DNA from: Streptomyces sp. NBC_01551
GTDB taxonomy: Bacteria > Actinomycetota > Actinomycetes > Streptomycetales > Streptomycetaceae
Direction of reading: 5' to 3'
Assembly (NCBI RefSeq): GCF_026339935.1
Contig: NZ_JAPEPX010000001.1
Span: forward strand, 4,893,501-4,957,500
DNA: 64,000 bases
Position 1 is the stretch's first letter; every line of letters starts with the position of its first letter. The notes under the pieces are model-generated. The model was not told where the DNA came from. It saw nothing but the letters and a program-made list of their open reading frames with translations, and did not search any database. Below are positions 18,009 through 25,616 of this stretch, piece after piece. The position numbers were made by a program, and so were the translations under genes.

Positions 18009-19187
18009 ATGCCTGAACTCCCCTTCTCCCGCCGCGCGGTGCTGCGCGGCCTGGGCGCCGCGGGCCTGGTGGCCGGCCTCGCCGGCTGCGGTGTGCCCGC
18101 GGCCTACGTCCCCGAGGACCGCCGGGAAGGCCCGGACCGCTCCGACCGGGACCAGAGCGTCGACTTCTCGAACTGGCCGCTCTACATCGACACCGATGAA
18201 GAGGACGAGTCGCGCCGGCCCACGCTGGCCGCCTTCACGCAGCGGACCGGCATCACGGTCCGCTACACCGAGGAGATCAACGACAACGACGAGTTCTTCG
18301 GCAAGATCAGCCCGGCCCTCATGAACCGCCAGGAGACCGGCCACGACATCGTGGTGGTCAGCGACTGGATGGCCGCCCGCTTCGTCCACCTGGGCTGGGC
18401 CCAGAAGATGGACCGGTCGGCACAGTCCAACGTGGCCCGGTACCTCGACCCGCAGCTGGCTTCCCCCGCCTTCGACGAGGGCCGCCTGCACACCGTCCCG
18501 TGGCAGTCGGGGATCACCGGCATCGCCTACAACCGCAAGGCGCTCGGCCGGGAGATCAAGTCCGTCAAGGACCTGTGGCACCCCGACCTCGCGGGCAAGG
18601 TCACCCTCCTGTCCGGGCTCGACGAGTCCTTCGCCCTCCTGATGCAGGGCGACGGCGTGGACGTCACCCGGTGGACCGAGTCCGACTTCCACCGGATGTG
18701 CGACCGGGTCGAGAGCATGGTGAAGAAGAAGCACATCCGCCGCTTCACCGGCAACGACTACACCTCCGATCTGAGCAAGGGCGACGTGCTGGCCTGCCAG
18801 GCCTACTCCGGCGACGCCATCCAGCTCCAGGCCGACAACCCGGACATCGAGTTCGTGGTCCCCGAGGAGGGCGCCGAGCTCTGGGCGGAGAGCCTGCTCG
18901 TCCCCAACCTCGCCCGGCACAAGGCCAATGCCGAGTCGCTGATCGACTACTACTACGACCCCGAGGTGGCCGCCGAGCTCGCCGCCTCCGTCAACTACGT
19001 CTGCCCGGTGCCGGCCGCCCGCGAGGTCCTGGCCGCCGCCGAGGACAAGGAGACCGCCGAACTCGCCGAGAACCAGCTGATCTTCCCCGACGACGACATG
19101 CGCAAGCGGCTCGTCGTGGCCCGGGACATCTCCTCGGCCGAGCGCCGGACCCTGGCCAAGCGCTGGAACTCCATCGTCGGACTCTGA
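18009..19187 (+). CDS. PotD-like polyamine-binding Tat lipoprotein
   Basis: Encodes an extracytoplasmic solute-binding lipoprotein (392 aa from ATG 18009). The N-terminus has a twin-arginine motif (SRRAVLRGLG) and lipobox Cys27 (LAGC-G). The mature part begins with the SNWPLYID motif of spermidine/putrescine-binding proteins and shares GNDYTSDLSKGD and LIDYYYDPEVAAELA with the second PotD homologue in this window. No permease or ATPase gene adjoins it, so it may feed the PotABC complex at 31.4-34.3 kb. ATG 17967 would add 14 residues but lies in the loop of a strong hairpin. Confidence 0.85.
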   Translation: MPELPFSRRAVLRGLGAAGLVAGLAGCGVPAAYVPEDRREGPDRSDRDQSVDFSNWPLYIDTDEEDESRRPTLAAFTQRTGITVRYTEEINDNDEFFGKISPALMNRQETGHDIVVVSDWMAARFVHLGWAQKMDRSAQSNVARYLDPQLASPAFDEGRLHTVPWQSGITGIAYNRKALGREIKSVKDLWHPDLAGKVTLLSGLDESFALLMQGDGVDVTRWTESDFHRMCDRVESMVKKKHIRRFTGNDYTSDLSKGDVLACQAYSGDAIQLQADNPDIEFVVPEEGAELWAESLLVPNLARHKANAESLIDYYYDPEVAAELAASVNYVCPVPAAREVLAAAEDKETAELAENQLIFPDDDMRKRLVVARDISSAERRTLAKRWNSIVGL

Positions 19188-19226
19188 GGGGGCCGCCGGT
19201 TTCCGATCACGGTCCGGGCACAGGAT

Positions 19227-19260
19227 TGAACATGTTCAGGAAATTGACTGAACGTGTTCA
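19227..19260. promoter_or_regulatory. Tandem 12-bp palindromes, probable operator
   Basis: TGAACATGTTCA (19227-19238) is a perfect palindrome and TGAACGTGTTCA (19249-19260) differs by one central base. Their centres are 22 bp apart, about two helical turns. TTGACT (19244-19249) touches the second site and could be a -35 element. They sit directly upstream of the small membrane-protein gene. The form resembles operators of TetR-like dimeric repressors, none of which is encoded next door. Confidence 0.65.
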
Positions 19261-19283
19261 GAAACAGGCGTACGCTTCCTTCC

Positions 19284-19751
19284 ATGAGCGAGAGAAGCGC
19301 CCTTCGGCGGCGGATCCGTGCCTGGCTTGCCCTGTTCCTCGTCTGCCTCGTGCTCAGCGGGCTCACGGCCTTCCCCCTGGTCAGTGAGCTCCACTGGGCC
19401 AACTCCCTGGCGTCGAACGAGTGGCTGCGACGCGTGGGCGACGGCCTGGACCGTGCCGACGCGGACTACCCCTTCCTCCTCTACGGCACCGACTGGCTCG
19501 CCTTCGCCCACCTGGTGATCGCCGTCTTCTTCTACGGAGTCCACCGCGACCCCGTCCGCAACATATGGATCGTCGAGGCCGGCATGATCGCCTGCGTCGG
19601 GATCGTCCCGCTGGCCCTGATCTGCGGCCCCATCCGGGGCATCCCCTTCTGCTGGAGCGTGATCGACATGGCGTTCGGCGTCTTCGGGATCATCCCCCTG
19701 CTGGTGCTCCGCCGCATGATCAAGCGCCTGGAGTCGCTGCCGGCCTCGTGA
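19284..19751 (+). CDS. Small multi-pass membrane protein
   Basis: Encodes a 155-residue protein with about four hydrophobic helices (residues about 12-30, 72-90, 100-118, 128-146) and a short soluble segment (ELHWANSLASNEWLRRVGDGL) after the first helix. I do not recognise an enzymatic motif; homologues are annotated only as hypothetical membrane proteins. The ATG at 19284 is chosen; an in-frame ATG at 19254 overlaps the palindromic operator. The 3' end overlaps the convergent serine hydrolase gene by 32 bases. The tandem palindromes upstream suggest tight regulation. Confidence 0.75.
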   Translation: MSERSALRRRIRAWLALFLVCLVLSGLTAFPLVSELHWANSLASNEWLRRVGDGLDRADADYPFLLYGTDWLAFAHLVIAVFFYGVHRDPVRNIWIVEAGMIACVGIVPLALICGPIRGIPFCWSVIDMAFGVFGIIPLLVLRRMIKRLESLPAS

Positions 19752-20970
19752 AGGCGGCTGTGACGATTGCGAACGCCACCTTGTTCATGTCCGCCCCCTT
19801 GGCGTCCGTGGAGTTGACCGAGTAGACGAGGGTGCGCGAGAGGTCCCGCGTCCCGCCGATCACGGTGCTGTACCCGTACCGGGAGCCCGTCTTGCCGTAG
19901 GCCACGGTGCCGTCCGGCAGCACGAACCGCTTCATGCCCGCGGTGTGCACCGCCTCCTCCCCGGACTCGAAGTCCGCCACCTCGGGCACCGTGAACATCT
20001 CCTCCAGCTGAGCCTTCGGCACGACCTTCCCGCTGAACAGGGCCACGGTGAACTTCTCCAGGTCCGCCGTGGTCGATATCAGGTCCCCGGCGGCCCAGTT
20101 GGACGAGGAGTTCCAGTCGGTGACGTCGACCAGCGAGGTGCCGCCCCCGGGCCGCGCCACTGCCTGGTAGCCGTGGTGGTGCGGCCCCGGTATCCGGTTC
20201 TGGGTGCGGGCCGGGATCGAGGTGTCCCGCAGCCCCAGCGGCCTCAGGACCCGGTCGGACAGCGCCTGTTCGTACGACGTGCCCGTCAGCTTCTCGATCA
20301 GTACGGCCAGGATCGTGTAGTCGATGTTCAGGTAGTGCTGCTTCTCGCCCGGCCGGAACTCGGGCCCCTTCGCCGCCGCGGTGGCGATCAGCGTGTGCGG
20401 GTCCACCACGTCGAAGCGGTGCGCGTACTGCTCCTCGAACGAGTCCCCGGGGCCCTCGCCCGCCGGTATGCCGCTCGTGTAGTTCAGCAACTGCCGCACG
20501 CTGACGGGCTCGAAGCCCCCGCGGCCGGCGGGCAGCAGCCCCGGCAGGTACCGCTGTACCGGCCGGTCCAGATCCACCCGGCCCTCGGCCGCCAGTTGCA
20601 GCACCACCGCCGCGGTGAAGGTCTTGGTCACCGACCCGGCCCGGAACCGGGCGTCCTCGATGGGCCCGCGCCCCGTACGGAGGTCCGCGACGCCGGCGCT
20701 GCCCCGCCAGCCTCCGCTCGTACCGCCCACCCGGACCAGCGCGGCGGTGGCCTCCCCGCTCCGCGCGCCGACCCCGGCCAGCGCCTTCCGCAGCGCCACC
20801 GCGTCGGGCGGCGCCGTGAACACGGGCGCGGCGGCGACTCCCGCAGTTGCCGAAGCCGAAGCCGAAGCCGAAGCCGAAGCCGGGGCCGGGGCCGCGTGGG
20901 CGACGGTTGGCCCGGACGCGATGCCCAGGACCAGGGCGGCGGCGATCAGTGTGCGTGCGCGAGCGTTCAT
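19720..20970 (-). CDS. Secreted serine hydrolase, DD-carboxypeptidase / class C beta-lactamase family
   Basis: Encodes a 416-residue secreted protein with a signal peptide (residues 1-27, cleavage near AHA-AP). All three family motifs are visible: SVTK (nucleophile Ser in AGSVTKTF), YTS (LLNYTSG, the YxN position with Ser) and KTG (YGKTGSRYGY). It may be a D-alanyl-D-alanine carboxypeptidase or esterase acting at the cell wall. A low-complexity Ala/Ser linker follows the signal peptide, encoded by a hexanucleotide repeat. A GAGGGG ribosome-binding site precedes ATG 20970. Confidence 0.88.
   Translation of the reverse strand: MNARARTLIAAALVLGIASGPTVAHAAPAPASASASASASATAGVAAAPVFTAPPDAVALRKALAGVGARSGEATAALVRVGGTSGGWRGSAGVADLRTGRGPIEDARFRAGSVTKTFTAAVVLQLAAEGRVDLDRPVQRYLPGLLPAGRGGFEPVSVRQLLNYTSGIPAGEGPGDSFEEQYAHRFDVVDPHTLIATAAAKGPEFRPGEKQHYLNIDYTILAVLIEKLTGTSYEQALSDRVLRPLGLRDTSIPARTQNRIPGPHHHGYQAVARPGGGTSLVDVTDWNSSSNWAAGDLISTTADLEKFTVALFSGKVVPKAQLEEMFTVPEVADFESGEEAVHTAGMKRFVLPDGTVAYGKTGSRYGYSTVIGGTRDLSRTLVYSVNSTDAKGADMNKVAFAIVTAAFTRPAATPGA
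20849..20890. repeat. Hexanucleotide tandem repeat in the hydrolase signal/linker region
   Basis: Five exact copies of GCCGAA (20849-20878) are followed by two GCCGGG copies. On the coding (minus) strand they specify alternating Ser and Ala residues just after the signal peptide. Copy-number change would keep frame and alter only linker length. Confidence 0.85.
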
Positions 20971-21150
20971 GGCGGGATCCCCCTCGTGGCCTCTCGGGGC
21001 GACGTCCGCCCCGATGACCTCAATGCTCCTGGTCAGAGGGGTCGTTGCGGATCACCAATGAGAGGGGTCTTCAGCAGTACGACAACTCACCTGCCAGAGG
21101 GAGCCGCCCCGCCACGTCTCACCCGCCAGAGCGAGATACCCCGGAGCCAG

Positions 21151-21819
21151 TCACGACCCGGCCGAGATCAGCCCCGTCTCGTACGCGCAGATCACGGCCT
21201 GGATCCGGTCCCGCAGCCCCAGCTTCGACAGCACGTTCCCCACATGGGACTTCACCGTGTGCTCGCTCACCGTCAAGGCCGCCGCGATCTCCGCGTTCGA
21301 CAGCCCCCGCCCCAGATGCAGCAGCGTTTCCCGCTCCCGCGCCGTCAGCACCTCCAGCCGTTGCGGCGAAAGCACGGACCCCGCCGCCGGCCGCGCCGTC
21401 GCCGCCGTGTACTCCTCGATCAGCCGCCGCGCCACCGACGGCGCCAGCAGCGACTCGCCCGCCGCCACCACCCGTACCGCGTGCACCAGATCGTCCCGCC
21501 GCACGTCCTTCAGCAGGAACCCGCTCGCCCCCGCGTGCAGGGCCTCGTACACGTACTCGTCCGAGTCGAAGGTCGTCAGCATCACCGTCCGGCACGCGCC
21601 GTGCGCCGAGATCGTCCGGCAGGCCTCGATCCCGTCGAGCACCGGCATCCGGATGTCCAGCAGCGCCACGTCCGGGTCCAGCTCCCGCACCGCGGCCACC
21701 GCCGCCGCGCCGTCACCGACCTCCGCGACGACCTCGATGTCCTCCTGGGCGTCCAGGATCATCGCGAAGCCGCTGCGCACCAGCTCCTGGTCATCGGCCA
21801 CCACCACACGGATCGTCAA
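21151..21819 (-). CDS. NarL/LuxR-family response regulator
   Basis: Encodes a 222-residue two-component response regulator. The receiver domain (about 1-120) has the acidic pair DD at 9-10, the phospho-acceptor Asp55 (ALLDIRMP) and conserved Thr/Lys positions (MLTTFD, LLKD). The C-terminal LuxR helix-turn-helix is at about 155-215 (LTARERETL, SNAEIAAAL, VSEHTVKSHVGNVL). The start is TTG 21819, which overlaps the kinase stop and has GGAGG 7 bases upstream, so the pair is translationally coupled. Confidence 0.9.
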   Translation of the reverse strand: MTIRVVVADDQELVRSGFAMILDAQEDIEVVAEVGDGAAAVAAVRELDPDVALLDIRMPVLDGIEACRTISAHGACRTVMLTTFDSDEYVYEALHAGASGFLLKDVRRDDLVHAVRVVAAGESLLAPSVARRLIEEYTAATARPAAGSVLSPQRLEVLTARERETLLHLGRGLSNAEIAAALTVSEHTVKSHVGNVLSKLGLRDRIQAVICAYETGLISAGS

Positions 21820-22988
21820 TTCCCCACCTCCAGCGGCGAGGTTACAAGCACCACCCGCACCGCGAACCCCGCGCCGCCGGGCCCCGGCCCGCACTCCGCC
21901 GTCCCGCCGTGGGCCGCAGCGCGCTCCCGGATCCCGATCAGCCCGTGGCCGCCCGAGGAACCCCCGGGCCCCCGCCCGTCGTCCACGACCGACACCGCCA
22001 GCGCCCGCTCCCCGTACTCCAGCCGGACCGTCACCTCCGAGGCCCCGGCGTGCTTCACCACGTTCGTCAGCGCCTCCTGCACCACCCGGTGCACCGTGGC
22101 CTCCAGCGCCGCCGGCAGCGCGCGCACCGCGCCCGTCCGGTCGTACGACACCGTCAGCCCGCTGCCCCGGACCCGCTCCAGCAGCCCCGTCAGCTCCTCG
22201 ACACCCGGCTGCGGCCCGCGCGGGGAGGCCGGAGCGGCGCCGTCCGTCCGCAGCACCCCCAGCATCGTCCGCAGCTGCGCCATCGCGTCCCGCCCCGTGT
22301 CCGCGATCGCGTCGAACGCGGCCTCGGCCCGCTCGGGAGCCCGGCGCACCGCCACCGGTCCGGCCTCCGCCTGCACGATCATGATGCTGACGGCGTGCGA
22401 GAGGATGTCGTGCATCTCCCGCGCGATCCGGGCCCGTTCGCGCGCCGCCGCCTGCTCCGCCTCGATCCGGTTCGCCCGCTCCAGCTCGGCGGCCCGCGCC
22501 TCGATGGCCGCCGTGTAGGCCTGCCGGGTGTGCTGCAGCCGCCCCAGCGCGTACGCCGCCGCGAAGACGAACAGCGCGAACAGCAGCTCACGGGCCGTCC
22601 CGGTGTTGAACGCCACCGACGCCAGGATCAGCCCGGTCAGCGTCACGCCCATGGCGACCCGCACCCGCACCGGGCACAGCAGCGCCATCGTGTACACGCC
22701 GATCAGCGGGGCGTACGGCAGCGGCTGCCCGGGTCCGTCCAGCGCCAGCGTGTAGACCGAGCCGGCCGCGACCATCCCGAAGATCGCCGCCACGGGCGCC
22801 CGCCGCCGCCACACCAGCGGCACGTTGCCCAGCGTGGTCAGCAGGTACGCCGGCCAGGTGGCCGGAGAGTCCAGCGGATCGCGGGGCACGACGAACGGGA
22901 TCGTCGTCGCCACCTGCACCAGCAGCGTCAGCCCCAGGTCCCGCCAGCGCGGATCGGCCCGCCGGATCCGCTCCCCCCAGGCGCGCAT
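21816..22988 (-). CDS. Sensor histidine kinase, HisKA_3 type
   Basis: Encodes a membrane sensor kinase (390 aa). About five hydrophobic helices occupy residues 18-148 with almost no extracytoplasmic loop, suggesting it senses membrane state. The HisKA_3 dimerisation region carries His193 (AREMHDILSHAVSIM) and is followed by an HATPase_c domain with DDGRGP and GGHGLIGIRER. The ATG at 22988 overlaps the stop of the glycerophosphodiesterase gene. The cognate regulator follows with overlapping stop and start codons. Confidence 0.9.
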   Translation of the reverse strand: MRAWGERIRRADPRWRDLGLTLLVQVATTIPFVVPRDPLDSPATWPAYLLTTLGNVPLVWRRRAPVAAIFGMVAAGSVYTLALDGPGQPLPYAPLIGVYTMALLCPVRVRVAMGVTLTGLILASVAFNTGTARELLFALFVFAAAYALGRLQHTRQAYTAAIEARAAELERANRIEAEQAAARERARIAREMHDILSHAVSIMIVQAEAGPVAVRRAPERAEAAFDAIADTGRDAMAQLRTMLGVLRTDGAAPASPRGPQPGVEELTGLLERVRGSGLTVSYDRTGAVRALPAALEATVHRVVQEALTNVVKHAGASEVTVRLEYGERALAVSVVDDGRGPGGSSGGHGLIGIRERAAAHGGTAECGPGPGGAGFAVRVVLVTSPLEVGN

Positions 22989-23677
22989 CACCGGCCGAAC
23001 TCGGCCCGTACGTCCTCCAGCGCGTCCAGCCGGTTCGTGGTCACGGAGTCCACCCCGGCCGCGATGACCCGGCGCATCGCCCGCTTCGTGTCGGTCGTCC
23101 AGGCCGAGACCAGAAGGCCGTCCCGGTGCAGGGCGTCCGCCAGCTCGCGGCTGACCAGCCCGAAGCGGTAGTTGAGCCAGGCCGGGGCCAGCGCGTCGAT
23201 CAGCACCCGGCGCGGCGGGGACAGGGACGTCCAGGTCAGCGCGATCTCCGCGCCCGGATCGGCGGCGCGTACCGCGAGCATGCTGTGCGCGCCCGCGCAG
23301 TAGTACGTACGGTCGCGCGCCCCGCACTCGCGGACCAGGTCGACGACCTTGCGTACTCCCTCGGGCGTCGCGCCCGGCAGGTCGATCATCAGCCGGCCCG
23401 CGCCGGCGGCCGCCAGGGCCGCGCGCAGCGTCGGGACCGCGCCCCCGGCCAGCTCCCCCAGCTGCGGGGCCGTGACGGCGTCGAGCCGCACGTCATGGCC
23501 CCACAGCCGCTGGAGCGTCTCGTCGTGGAGGAGCACCGGCACCCCGTCGCGGGTCAGCCGTACGTCGATCTCGACCGCGTCCGCCCCGCGGGCGAAGGCG
23601 GAGCGGATGGAGGGAAGGGTGTTCTCACGGGCACGGTACGGATCGCCGCGGTGGCCGACGGCAGTCAGGGTACGCAT
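22988..23677 (-). CDS. Glycerophosphodiester phosphodiesterase
   Basis: Encodes a 229-residue GDPD-family TIM-barrel enzyme that hydrolyses glycerophosphodiesters to glycerol-3-phosphate and an alcohol. The catalytic motifs are GHRGDPYRARENT (His-Arg and Glu-Asn), EIDVRLTRDG and the HD of LLHDE. There is no signal peptide, so it is cytoplasmic. GGAG upstream favours ATG 23677 over the ATG three codons earlier. It is translationally coupled to the downstream sensor kinase, an unusual pairing that hints the two-component system responds to lipid turnover. Confidence 0.87.
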   Translation of the reverse strand: MRTLTAVGHRGDPYRARENTLPSIRSAFARGADAVEIDVRLTRDGVPVLLHDETLQRLWGHDVRLDAVTAPQLGELAGGAVPTLRAALAAAGAGRLMIDLPGATPEGVRKVVDLVRECGARDRTYYCAGAHSMLAVRAADPGAEIALTWTSLSPPRRVLIDALAPAWLNYRFGLVSRELADALHRDGLLVSAWTTDTKRAMRRVIAAGVDSVTTNRLDALEDVRAEFGR

Positions 23678-23698
23678 GCACCCCATTCTCCGCAGGCG

Positions 23699-24724
23699 TC
23701 AGCGCGCCAGCCAGGCGGCGGTGTACGTGTCGATCTCGGCGCTGATCCTCGCCTTGCCGGCCTCGTCCAGGAAGGAGGCCTCGACGGCGTTCTTCGCCAG
23801 CTGCGCCAGCCCCCGCTCGTCGAGGTCGAGGAGCCGGGCGGCCACCGCGTACTCGTTGTTGAGGTCGGAGCCGAACATCGGCGGGTCGTCGCTGTTGATG
23901 GTGACGAGCACGCCCGCCGCGACCATCTCCTTGACCGGGTGCCGGTCCAGGTCGGTCACCGCGCGGGTGGCGATGTTCGAGGTCGGGCAGACCTCCAGCG
24001 CGATCCGGTGCTCGGCGAGGTAGGCGAGCAGCTCCGGGTCCTGCGTGGCGCTGGTGCCGTGGCCGATGCGCTCGGCGCCGAGGTCCCGGATCGAGTCCCA
24101 GATCGTCTCCGGGCCGGTGGTCTCGCCGGCGTGCGGGACGCTGTGCAGGCCGGCGGCGCGGGCGGCGTCGAAGTACGGCTTGAACTGCGGGCGCGGCACA
24201 CCGATCTCGGGGCCGCCGAGGCCGAAGGAGACCAGGCCCTCGGGGCGCAGGTCGACGGCGAGGCGCGCGGTCTCGGCGGCGGCCTCCAGGCCGGCCTCGC
24301 CGGGGATGTCGAAGCACCAGCGCAGGATGACGCCGAGCTCGGTCTCGGCGGCCTTGCGGGCGTCCTCGATGGCCTCCATGAAGGCCTTCTCGTCGATGCC
24401 GCGGCGGGTGGAGGAGTACGGGGTGATGGTCAGCTCGGCGTAGCGGATGTTCTGCCGGGCCATGTCGCGGGCGACTTCGAAGGTGAGCGTGCGGACGTCG
24501 TCCGGAGTGCGGACCAGGTCGACGACCGAGAGGTAGACATCGATGAAGTGCGCGAAGTCGGTGAAGGTGAAGTAGTCGGCGAGCGCCTCGGGGTCGGTGG
24601 GGACCTTCGAGTCGGGGTGGCGGGCGGCGAGTTCGGCCACGATGCGCGGGGAAGCCGAGCCGACGTGGTGGACGTGGAGTTCGGCCTTGGGCAGCCCCGC
24701 GATGAAGGGGGTCAGGTCGGGCAT
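23699..24724 (-). CDS. add: Adenosine deaminase
   Basis: Encodes a 341-residue metal-dependent hydrolase that deaminates adenosine to inosine. Zinc ligands are visible as ELHVH (His17, His19) near the N-terminus, HAGE near residue 203 and NSDDP near 288, with the catalytic HxxCPTSN-like segment (ALEVCPTSN) between. The GGAGG 7 bases upstream supports ATG 24724. The gene stands 21 bases upstream of the glycerophosphodiesterase on the same strand and may be part of that transcript. Adenine deaminase is a possible alternative. Confidence 0.88.
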   Translation of the reverse strand: MPDLTPFIAGLPKAELHVHHVGSASPRIVAELAARHPDSKVPTDPEALADYFTFTDFAHFIDVYLSVVDLVRTPDDVRTLTFEVARDMARQNIRYAELTITPYSSTRRGIDEKAFMEAIEDARKAAETELGVILRWCFDIPGEAGLEAAAETARLAVDLRPEGLVSFGLGGPEIGVPRPQFKPYFDAARAAGLHSVPHAGETTGPETIWDSIRDLGAERIGHGTSATQDPELLAYLAEHRIALEVCPTSNIATRAVTDLDRHPVKEMVAAGVLVTINSDDPPMFGSDLNNEYAVAARLLDLDERGLAQLAKNAVEASFLDEAGKARISAEIDTYTAAWLAR

Positions 24725-24834
24725 GAGGGGGCCTCCGGGAGGACGCGGTGCGGACAGAGCGGCTTCATCGTAGGCAGGCCCCCGGGAGTGTCGGTGCCAG
24801 CCCTTAGCATGGCTGTACGAGAGGGGGGCGCCGT

Positions 24835-25539
24835 ATGACCGACCACAGCCCCGAGCCGCGCGATCCGTGGGCACCGCCGGAGCGGCCGGCCGTCGATCCG
24901 GTGAAGCAGCAGGGCACGCCGGGCGTGTCGGGCGCGCCGTCCGGGCCGTCCACGCCGTCCGTGCACGACCAGCCGACCATCGCGGGGATGCCCGGCGCCG
25001 AGTTCCCGCAGGCCTCCGCGCCGTCGCCGGCGACGCACCCGATGCCGATACCCGGGGCCTCGCCGGTGACCCCGCCCGGGTCCCCGGCCTACGGGTATCC
25101 GTCCCAGCCCGCCCCCGGCGGTTACGGCTACCCGGTCCAGCCGCAGGCCCCGGCGTCCTACGGCTATCCCGGCTACCCGGGCTCCACCGGCTACCCGGCG
25201 GCCTACCCGGGAGCGCAGCCGAACAACGGCTTCGGCGTCACCTCGCTCGTCCTCGGCATCCTCTCGGTCGTCGGATGCGTCACCAGCATCTTCGCGGTCG
25301 CGCTCGGCATCGCCGCCGTCGTCTTCGGCGCCCTGGGCCGGGGCAAGGCGAACCGCGGTGAGGCCACGAACGGGGGCATGGCGCTGGCCGGTCTGATCCT
25401 GGGCGCGGTGGGCATCGTGCTGGGCGGCCTGCTGCTCGCGATCATGGGAGTCGGCCTGCTCGCCGACCTCGGTGAGCTCGACGACGACTCGGGCTACGAC
25501 AGCCCGTACTCGAACTCGCAGAACCACCAGCGGGTCTGA
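24835..25539 (+). CDS. DUF4190-type membrane protein with Pro/Gly/Tyr-rich N-terminus
   Basis: Encodes a 234-residue protein. Residues 1-130 are disordered and rich in Pro, Gly, Ala and Tyr with repeated GYP-type motifs. Residues about 133-210 carry two hydrophobic hairpins (FGVTSLVLGILSVVG and MALAGLILGAVGIVLGG) typical of DUF4190. The tail is acidic. The function is unknown; related streptomycete proteins are thought to sit at the membrane with a cytoplasmic disordered arm. A G-rich ribosome-binding site precedes ATG 24835. Confidence 0.82.
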   Translation: MTDHSPEPRDPWAPPERPAVDPVKQQGTPGVSGAPSGPSTPSVHDQPTIAGMPGAEFPQASAPSPATHPMPIPGASPVTPPGSPAYGYPSQPAPGGYGYPVQPQAPASYGYPGYPGSTGYPAAYPGAQPNNGFGVTSLVLGILSVVGCVTSIFAVALGIAAVVFGALGRGKANRGEATNGGMALAGLILGAVGIVLGGLLLAIMGVGLLADLGELDDDSGYDSPYSNSQNHQRV

Positions 25540-25549
25540 CGCGCCGACA

Positions 25550-25588
25550 GGGCCGGCCCCGGGGGCAGTCGCCGCCCGGGCCCGGCCC
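25550..25588. terminator. Bidirectional terminator between DUF4190 gene and rsr
   Basis: GGGCCGGCCCCGGG (25550-25563) pairs with CCCGGGCCCGGCCC (25575-25588) with one mismatch around an 11-base loop, between two convergent genes. Confidence 0.65.
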
Positions 25589-25616
25589 CGTCGTCCGCGC
25601 CCTCGCGCGGGCGGTG

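Noticed and set aside
10276..20970. Secondary-metabolite gene cluster
   Set aside because: No PKS, NRPS, terpene or RiPP core enzymes; the genes are transporters, regulators and amine catabolism.
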